19,068 bases of DNA from Candidatus Bipolaricaulota bacterium (GTDB taxonomy: Bacteria; Bipolaricaulota; Bipolaricaulia; Bipolaricaulales; Bipolaricaulaceae). The translations under genes and the position numbers were made by a program. The notes under the pieces are model-generated. The model made no database searches. It saw only the letters and a program-made list of their open reading frames with translations, and was not told the origin of the DNA. The DNA is taken from positions 1-19,068 of the forward strand of contig JACIWM010000017.1 of the NCBI GenBank assembly GCA_014360945.1. Reading direction: 5' to 3'. Below are positions 14,483 through 19,068 of this stretch, one piece after another (position 1 is the first letter of the stretch; each line of letters starts with the position of its first letter).

Positions 14483-15624
14483 GGATCGCCGTCCTTGGCT
14501 CCACCGGCTCCATCGGCCTTCAAGCACTGGAGGAGATTCGCCGCTCTCCCGAACGCTTTCACGTTGTGGCCCTCGCTGCCGGAAAAAACGTGGAGCTCTT
14601 GGCTCACCAAGCTCGCGAATTCGGCGTTTTGGATTTGGCTGTAGCCGACGCTGAATCTGCTGAAAAGCTCAAAAGACTCTACCCGGAGGCGCGGGTGCGC
14701 TACGGCCCGGAAGGATTGGTAGAGCTTTCTTCCCTGCCCAAAGTCGATTTGGTCCTGAACGCGGTGGTGGGCGCGGTCGGAATTTTTCCAACTTTGAGTG
14801 CGCTGCAAGCCGGAAAACGCCTGGCCTTGGCGAATAAAGAATCACTGGTGGTGGGCGGGGAGCTCGTCATGGCTGTGCGGAAATTCCCCGACCAGATCAT
14901 CCCCGTGGATTCCGAACACGCCGCCCTTTGGCAGCTTTTTTCCGGGGTGAAGAGCGAAGAGGTCGAGCGCATCTGGATCACCGCTTCTGGCGGGCCTTTC
15001 CGCGACCGTGACCAAAAGGAGCTTTCCACAGTCACCCCCGAGGAAGCTTTACGTCATCCCACGTGGAAAATGGGGCCGCGCATCACCGTGGATTCCGCGA
15101 CCCTGGTGAATAAAGCCTTCGAGGTCATCGAGGCCCATCATCTTTTCGGCATGCCCTGGGAAAGAATTGGGGTTCTGCTTCATCCGGAGTCCGTAGTGCA
15201 TGCGCTGGTGGAGCTACAGGATGGTTCGATCTTGGCGCAAATGGCCACGCCGGATATGCGCATTCCCATTCGTGCTGCCCTCACTTATCCTGAGCGTCTT
15301 CCTCCGAAAATCCCGTTGTGCCTCAGTCCTTTGTCCCTGACGTTTCGGGAAATTCCCGGCGAGAAATTTCCGGCATTTTGGACGGTTTTGGAAGCGGGGA
15401 AAGCCGGGGGCACAGCGCCGGCAGTGGCCAACGCTGCCGATGAGGTTTTGGTCCAGGCCTTTTTGGCAAGAAAAATTCCGTTTACGGCTATCGCTGAGGG
15501 GATTGCCTTGGTACTTTCTCAACACGAAAATGGTCCAGTACGGGGACTGGAGTCCATTCTTGAGGTTGATCGGTGGGCTCGGGAGGAGGCCGCGCGGTTT
15601 GTGGCGCGTCTTGCGGAGGGTTGA
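14479..15624 (+). CDS. dxr: 1-deoxy-D-xylulose 5-phosphate reductoisomerase
   Basis: Dxr converts DXP to 2-C-methyl-D-erythritol 4-phosphate with NADPH, the committed step of the MEP isoprenoid pathway, in the cytoplasm. The 381-residue protein begins with the NADPH loop GSTGSIG. It contains ANKESLV, the metal and substrate segment PVDSEHAALWQ, ITASGGPFRD, the HPTWKMG segment with ITVDSATLVNKAFEVIEAH, and HPESVVHALVELQDGSILAQ, followed by PDMRIPI. All are in the usual order and the length is typical. The start overlaps the ftsH stop by 4 nt, and the stop lies 4 nt before the Rrf2 start. Such linkage of dxr to a membrane protease usually involves RseP rather than FtsH. Confidence 0.97.
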   Translation: MRIAVLGSTGSIGLQALEEIRRSPERFHVVALAAGKNVELLAHQAREFGVLDLAVADAESAEKLKRLYPEARVRYGPEGLVELSSLPKVDLVLNAVVGAVGIFPTLSALQAGKRLALANKESLVVGGELVMAVRKFPDQIIPVDSEHAALWQLFSGVKSEEVERIWITASGGPFRDRDQKELSTVTPEEALRHPTWKMGPRITVDSATLVNKAFEVIEAHHLFGMPWERIGVLLHPESVVHALVELQDGSILAQMATPDMRIPIRAALTYPERLPPKIPLCLSPLSLTFREIPGEKFPAFWTVLEAGKAGGTAPAVANAADEVLVQAFLARKIPFTAIAEGIALVLSQHENGPVRGLESILEVDRWAREEAARFVARLAEG

Positions 15625-15630
15625 TAAAAT
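15625..15630 (+). promoter_or_regulatory. Candidate internal -10 box before the Rrf2 gene
   Basis: TAAAAT lies just after the dxr stop and 10 nt before the ATG at 15641. It could give the Rrf2 gene its own near-leaderless transcript. No -35 was identified. Confidence 0.3.
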
Positions 15631-16069
15631 GGGGTCCGCTATGCTCACGAGCAGAAGAATTGTGTACGGACTGCGGATACTTTGTGATTTGGCCACCAAT
15701 GCCGAGGCCTTCCAGTCGGCCCACACCTTGGCCGAGGCCTATCAAGCTCCGGAGACGTTCCTTCGCCGCCTTCTCATGGATCTCCGCCGGGCCGGGTTCC
15801 TCAAGGCCCAAAAAGGCCGGGTGGGTGGGTACACCCTGGCCAAGAAGCCCGAGGAGATCAAGGTGGGCGCGGTGATCAGGGCTGTGGAGCCCGAGGCTTT
15901 GGAATTGGCATACGGCCAGCTGCGAGGCCGGGGAACACGGATCCAACCCGTGGAGAAATCCTGCCCCACCTGGCCGTTTTGGGACCGTTTGGAGCGAAAG
16001 CTCCTCGAGGAGTTGGAGAACGCGACCCTCGCGGACGTCCTTGCCCTGAGCAAGAGGAGAAAAAAATGA
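15629..16069 (+). CDS. Rrf2-family transcriptional regulator
   Basis: The 146-residue protein is a winged-helix Rrf2-family regulator. LTSRRIVYGLRILCDLA, then APETFLRRLLMDLRRAGFLK and KGRVGGYTLAKKPEEI are the DNA-binding domain and wing, and WDRLERKLLEELENATLADVL is the dimerisation helix. Fe-S members such as IscR have three Cys before that helix. Here only one remains (SCPTWPFW, Cys108 counted from the Met at 15641), so cluster binding of that type is doubtful. The start is ambiguous: ATG 15629 has GGAGGG 8 nt upstream, while ATG 15641 matches the family N-terminus and a -10 box. Its stop overlaps the MIP18 gene start (ATGA). The target genes are unknown. Confidence 0.88.
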   Translation: MGSAMLTSRRIVYGLRILCDLATNAEAFQSAHTLAEAYQAPETFLRRLLMDLRRAGFLKAQKGRVGGYTLAKKPEEIKVGAVIRAVEPEALELAYGQLRGRGTRIQPVEKSCPTWPFWDRLERKLLEELENATLADVLALSKRRKK

Positions 16070-16368
16070 ATCCTTCCGCGGAGGAGGTGCGGGCGGTCCT
16101 GCGGGACCGGGTGGTGGACCCGGAGCTCGGGATCAACGTGGTGGATCTCGGGCTCATTTATGACGTGCAGATCCAAGGGAACCGTATTGTGGTGGACATG
16201 ACCCTCACCACCCCCGGCTGTCCCCTGGCCGCCCTCCTCCCCGCCCAAGTGGAGGAGGCTTTGAGGGAAGCGTTTTCTGACTACGACGTGGAAGTGAACC
16301 TGGTCTGGGAGCCGCGGTGGACGCCGGACCGCATGTCCAAAGAAGTTCGGGAAATGTTCGGCCGCTGA
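16066..16368 (+). CDS. MIP18-family (DUF59) iron-sulfur assembly protein
   Basis: The 100-residue protein is a single MIP18/SufT-type domain. DPELGINVVDLGLIYDV is the signature segment, and TTPGCPLA carries the conserved Cys. The family assists [Fe-S] cluster maturation, often next to suf genes or Mrp/ApbC ATPases, neither of which is in this window. The ATG at 16066 is chosen because GAGGAG lies just upstream and the protein then begins like the family. It overlaps the Rrf2 stop by 4 nt, which strongly suggests coupled translation and a shared Fe-S or stress theme. Confidence 0.92.
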   Translation: MNPSAEEVRAVLRDRVVDPELGINVVDLGLIYDVQIQGNRIVVDMTLTTPGCPLAALLPAQVEEALREAFSDYDVEVNLVWEPRWTPDRMSKEVREMFGR

Positions 16369-16943
16369 AAGCGGAGCGGTGCGGTCTTTGCGGCCAGCGC
16401 GCGGGAGAGCGGCGCTGTCCTATTTTAGAGCGTTGGATCTGTAGCGTCTGCTGCGGAAAGGAACGGGGCCGCACCGTTCGGTGTCTTCCATCCTGCTCGT
16501 ATTTGGTGGAGGCGGAGGCGCGGTGGCGGGAACGCCGCGGCCGGGAACTGGCTGAGGCCTGGGCTGCTTGGCAGAGGGCCAATCCTGAGCTTCCTTGGCC
16601 GTATTTGCGAGCCCTGGCCAAGGTCTTGGCCGCCATCCTCCACGAGACCTTCGCCACCGATGCGGAGGTGGAGCGGGCCTTGGCCGACCTTGACGAGGCA
16701 TTGAGCCCCATCGTCCTCGTTTCTGCCGCGCCTTCTCCGTTGGGAAAAACCTTGAGCCAGGTTTTCTTGGAGCTAGTTCAGGAAGGCAAGGTAGGCCGCG
16801 ACGAGGTGCGAGAAGCCGCGCGGGCCTTGAAAACCTGGCTTTCCTCTTGGCGGATTCCTGAAGATGAGCGTCGGTTCGTGCGGGCCTTATTGGGCCTTTT
16901 CCCCGAGCCTCCCGAGGACTCCGGCCTGATCATCCGGCCCTGA
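16317..16943 (+). CDS. Unknown protein with N-terminal Cys-rich (zinc-finger-like) domain
   Basis: The family is not named. The 208-residue protein has an N-terminal Cys cluster: CGLC, C34, ICSVCCG and a final CLPSC (residues 22-60), likely one or two zinc sites. The rest is helical, Ala/Leu/Glu-rich and without known motifs. The Cys segment ending CCGKERGRTVRCLPSCSYL resembles a Cys motif I have seen in uncharacterised bacterial proteins. No ATG exists at the expected place. GTG 16317 has GGGAG 5 nt before it but lies 52 nt inside the MIP18 gene. CTG 16365 overlaps the MIP18 stop as CTGA and would start right at the Cys domain. The 3' end overlaps murJ by 14 nt. Confidence 0.7.
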   Translation: MDAGPHVQRSSGNVRPLKAERCGLCGQRAGERRCPILERWICSVCCGKERGRTVRCLPSCSYLVEAEARWRERRGRELAEAWAAWQRANPELPWPYLRALAKVLAAILHETFATDAEVERALADLDEALSPIVLVSAAPSPLGKTLSQVFLELVQEGKVGRDEVREAARALKTWLSSWRIPEDERRFVRALLGLFPEPPEDSGLIIRP

Positions 16944-18408
16944 GGGCCGACCAGATCCCCAAAAGCCGAGCGAGTCCTGCATATACCGCAAGCCCCGCCC
17001 CCACTCCTAAGAAGACCTGAGCCCATGGTCCCAAAGCGCCGACGCTGAAAGAAATGGCCCAGACCAACCCGGCCATGAGCCCACTCGCCAAAAGCACGCG
17101 AAAAATTTCGCTCCAAGCGATCCAGCCCGGAACCTTCCTCCAAAGAAGTGCAGCCAAGAAAATGGCGTCCACCCAGCCGGCCACACCCGTGGCCAGGGCC
17201 AGACCGAACGTCCCCCAGAGCTTCACCCACCAAAGGTTTAGGCCGATGTTCACAAGGAGGGCGAGGAAGCTGCCCAACAGAGGCAGTCCGGGTCGACCGA
17301 GGGCGTAAAAGGCCCGGGAGAAAAGATAAACCAAGGCGTAAGGCCAAAGGCCGACGAGGTAGCCACACAAGTTTTGGGCGGTGCGGATGGTATCAGCGGG
17401 CCCGAACGCACCCCGTTCGAACAAAACGGCCACTCCTGGCTCAGCCAAAATGACAAGACCCAAGGCCGCCGGAATCATGAGCGCCGCGCACAGAAGAAAT
17501 CCGCGGGCTAGCGTTTTCTTGAAGGATTCCGCCTCATTTTTGGCGAAATGCTCGGAAAGCGCGGGAAGAGCTACGGTGGCCACGGACACCGCCAGCACCC
17601 CCAGGGGAAACTGGAAAAGGCGCATGGCGTACTGGAGGGTGGCGATGGCGCCGTGGGGAAGATAGGAAGCCAGGCGGTTATCCACCAAGGTGTTGGCTTC
17701 GACGAGGACAAGCCCGGCAAGGCAGGGAATAAGGCGTCGGCCCACTTCCGCGAGGTCCGGATGGATGAGAGGACCGGGGGTCTTTGGCCCCAAATGCTGG
17801 CGAAAAGAAGGGAGAAGGGCCAAGGACATCATTGCTCCGCCCGCCAAAGTTCCCACTACTAACCCCATGATCGGCGGCTGAAAGATTCTGGAAAGGAAGA
17901 GGGCCCCCACGACCATTCCCAAATTGAGGAAGGCCGGAGCCAAAGCGGGCAAGAAAAAATGGCCGTGGGCGTTGAGGATCGCCGCTTGGAACGCGGAAAG
18001 GGAGATAAAGATGATGAGGGGGAAAAGAAGACCCGCGAGGTTTATGGCCACGCCCATTTTTTCGGGGGGAAAGCCGGCAGCCAAAAACGGCACATAGGCC
18101 CGGGCAAGAAGGCTCCCAAGGAGGGCCAATCCTGGAAGAAAAAATAAGAGAAGGCGGAAAAAGGAGCGGGCCAAGGCCGCACCCTCCCCGCGCTCCTTGG
18201 CTTTGGCATAGACAGGGATGAAGGCCGAGGCCAGGCCGGCCTCGCCGATCACTTGGCGGAGGGCCTGGGGAATAAATAGCCCCACCAGGAACGCGTCGTA
18301 ACTGGCGGAGGCCCCGAAGGCATAAGCGATGGCTATATCCCGGGCCAATCCCGTAAGGCGGGAAAGACCCGTGCCCAGCGCGGCCCGAAGGACCCGGGCA
18401 AAAAGCAT
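16930..18408 (-). CDS. murJ: Lipid II flippase MurJ (MviN)
   Basis: MurJ flips lipid-linked peptidoglycan precursors across the cytoplasmic membrane. The 492-residue protein is hydrophobic with about 13-14 spans, as in the family. The N-terminus reads SRLTGLARDIAIAYAFGAS and then YDAFLVGLFIPQALR, followed by GEAGLASAFIPVYA, all typical MviN blocks. LQYAMRLFQFPLGVLAVSVA and the LPALSEHFA segment are also characteristic. Its ATG overlaps the rplI stop by one base (TGATG), so the two are coupled. The C-terminal end converges with, and overlaps, the Cys-rich unknown gene. Confidence 0.95.
   Translation of the reverse strand: MLFARVLRAALGTGLSRLTGLARDIAIAYAFGASASYDAFLVGLFIPQALRQVIGEAGLASAFIPVYAKAKERGEGAALARSFFRLLLFFLPGLALLGSLLARAYVPFLAAGFPPEKMGVAINLAGLLFPLIIFISLSAFQAAILNAHGHFFLPALAPAFLNLGMVVGALFLSRIFQPPIMGLVVGTLAGGAMMSLALLPSFRQHLGPKTPGPLIHPDLAEVGRRLIPCLAGLVLVEANTLVDNRLASYLPHGAIATLQYAMRLFQFPLGVLAVSVATVALPALSEHFAKNEAESFKKTLARGFLLCAALMIPAALGLVILAEPGVAVLFERGAFGPADTIRTAQNLCGYLVGLWPYALVYLFSRAFYALGRPGLPLLGSFLALLVNIGLNLWWVKLWGTFGLALATGVAGWVDAIFLAALLWRKVPGWIAWSEIFRVLLASGLMAGLVWAISFSVGALGPWAQVFLGVGAGLAVYAGLARLLGIWSALRAG
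16935..16949. other. Perfect inverted repeat at a convergent gene junction
   Basis: CGGCCC-TGA-GGGCCG is a 6-bp perfect hairpin whose loop is the stop codon of the plus-strand gene. It sits at the murJ 3' end. There is no U tract on either side, so it is at best a weak bidirectional pause or terminator. Confidence 0.35.
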
Positions 18409-18854
18409 CAGGCCGCGGGCTCCACCTTCACCCGTACTGTGGCCTTGATGTCCTCGTAAATCTGGATCTCCACGGTGTAAGTTCCCAGCTCATGAATCGG
18501 CTCGAGCTTTATGTGCTCCACCGGGATCTTTTCCCCGAAGCGTTCAGCGATGGCCTGAGCGAGATCGTGGGCGCGCACCGCCGCATAGAGTTTGTCTTTG
18601 TCGTGTACACGGCGCTGGAAAACGAATTCCGCATCCTGGAGCTTCTCGGCCAGGGCTTTCGCTTTGGTCCGGCGGTCGCTAAGTTCTGCGGCGTAGCGCT
18701 CCTTGATTTTGGCGAAGCGGGCAAGCTCATGTGGCGTGGGCAGGACCGCCAGTTTCCTGGGAAGGAGGTAGTTGCGGGCGTAACCATCGCGCACCTCCAC
18801 CACCTCTCCCGGCGTGCCCAGCCCCGGAACCTCCTTGATTAGAAGCACTTTCAT
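18408..18854 (-). CDS. rplI: 50S ribosomal protein L9
   Basis: L9 binds 23S rRNA near the L1 stalk. The 148-residue protein is full length: MKVLLIKEVPGLGTPGEVVE, then VRDGYARNYLLPRKLAV, the long connecting helix, and a C-terminal domain ending YEDIKATVRVKVEPAA. The start at 18854 is fixed by AAAGGAGG 5 nt upstream and by the invariant N-terminus. The frame stays open another 200 nt upstream, but that is not L9. It is coupled to murJ downstream. Confidence 0.97.
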   Translation of the reverse strand: MKVLLIKEVPGLGTPGEVVEVRDGYARNYLLPRKLAVLPTPHELARFAKIKERYAAELSDRRTKAKALAEKLQDAEFVFQRRVHDKDKLYAAVRAHDLAQAIAERFGEKIPVEHIKLEPIHELGTYTVEIQIYEDIKATVRVKVEPAA

Positions 18855-18876
18855 TTTTCCTCCTTTTCGCGGCTCA

Positions 18877-18905
18877 ATGGTAGAGGGAGGGGGTATTGAT
18901 CTCAA
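18877..18905 (-). promoter_or_regulatory. rplI promoter
   Basis: On the minus strand TTGAGA (18900-18905), a 17-nt spacer and TACCAT (18877-18882) give a -35 with five of six consensus bases and a -10 with four of six. The expected leader is short and carries the AAAAGGAGG ribosome site. Confidence 0.55.
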
Positions 18906-18913
18906 CGCCGGGC

Positions 18914-18934
18914 TATACTTTCCCGCGTAGGAGG
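18914..18934 (+). promoter_or_regulatory. -10 box and Shine-Dalgarno of the DUF177 gene
   Basis: TATACT (18914-18919) is followed by GCGTAGGAGG (18925-18934) and then the ATG at 18940. The same block, one base different in spacing, precedes the YHS gene at 2241. No -35 at normal spacing is seen. Confidence 0.5.
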
Positions 18935-18939
18935 TTGAG

Positions 18940-19068
18940 ATGTACTTCGATTTGGATGCCATGCGCGCCGCACCGGGAAAGGTTTTTCGGGTGGAAGGGG
19001 AAGAGAACATCGCCACCCTGGACTGGCGCGGCGAAGAAGTGCGGATCGAGGGCACGGTGCATGCCGAG
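18940..19068 (+). CDS. DUF177/YceD-like protein (N-terminal part only)
   Basis: Only 43 codons are present and the gene runs off the window. The sequence MYFDLDAMRAAPGKVFRVEG, followed by LDWRGEEVRIEGTVHAE, has the look of the DUF177 family (YceD, linked to 23S rRNA accumulation), with the typical short strand ending in an inner GEEVRIEGTV. In many bacteria this gene precedes rpmF (L32), and proximity to rplI fits a ribosome-related role. The start is supported by TAGGAGG 5 nt before the ATG. The assignment rests on a short fragment. Confidence 0.6.
   Translation, partial: MYFDLDAMRAAPGKVFRVEGEENIATLDWRGEEVRIEGTVHAE

Noticed and set aside
15440..15628. N-terminal extension of the Rrf2 frame inside dxr
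   Set aside because: The region is the Dxr C-terminus, and Rrf2 proteins start at the winged-helix domain, matched by Met at 15629 or 15641.
18896..18919. TTGATC as -35 for the DUF177 promoter
   Set aside because: Only 12 nt separate it from TATACT, too short for a normal sigma-70 promoter.
18855..19055. N-terminal extension of the L9 frame upstream
   Set aside because: The L9 family starts at the Met at 18854 with a close Shine-Dalgarno, and the extension covers the divergent DUF177 gene and both promoters.

Overview
This is a gene-dense bacterial window with 19 protein genes or gene ends, two candidate short leader ORFs and one probable gene relic. No rRNA, tRNA, CRISPR array or insertion sequence was seen. 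Most of it is GC-rich. Markers of a free-living bacterium include the MEP isoprenoid enzyme Dxr, GlmM, MurJ, FtsH and ribosomal protein L9. Two lipoproteins, plus an exported beta-rich protein that ends in Phe, suggest a cell envelope with an outer membrane. The overall style would fit a lineage such as Bipolaricaulota (Acetothermia/OP1), but that is an impression, not a result.

Layout. On the left, all minus strand except one small gene: a WD40-repeat protein cut by the window edge (1-970), a D-cysteine desulfhydrase (1124-2158), a small plus-strand YHS-domain protein (2260-2451), glmM (2426-3760), a YggS-type PLP protein (3804-4466), an exported Ig-like protein (4493-5434), a probable frameshifted relic (about 5452-5700) and a multi-pass membrane protein (5729-6478). 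In the middle, a minus-strand operon of three exported proteins runs from 11401 down to 6550: a Cys-rich beta protein, a FN3-type lipoprotein and a subtilisin-type lipoprotein. It has its own promoter, an 18-codon leader ORF, two operator-like dyads and a clear terminator.

On the right, plus strand: a radical SAM enzyme of the AmmeMemoRadiSam type (11572-12582), then a tightly coupled run ftsH, dxr, Rrf2 regulator, MIP18-family Fe-S protein and a Cys-rich unknown (12641-16943). It converges on murJ and rplI (minus strand, 16930-18854). A divergent DUF177/YceD-like gene begins at 18940 and runs off the window.

The most interesting signals are regulatory. A perfect 10-bp inverted repeat puts the WD40 gene's start codon in a stem and its Shine-Dalgarno in the loop, overlapped by a 10-codon ORF. 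Two GGACA/TGTCC dyads sit 21 bp apart in the divergent promoter region of the exported-protein operon. Several genes have a -10-like box only 5-8 nt before the start codon, which suggests leaderless mRNAs. Two small genes share a nearly identical -10 plus Shine-Dalgarno block, one of them with ATA where ATG would be expected.
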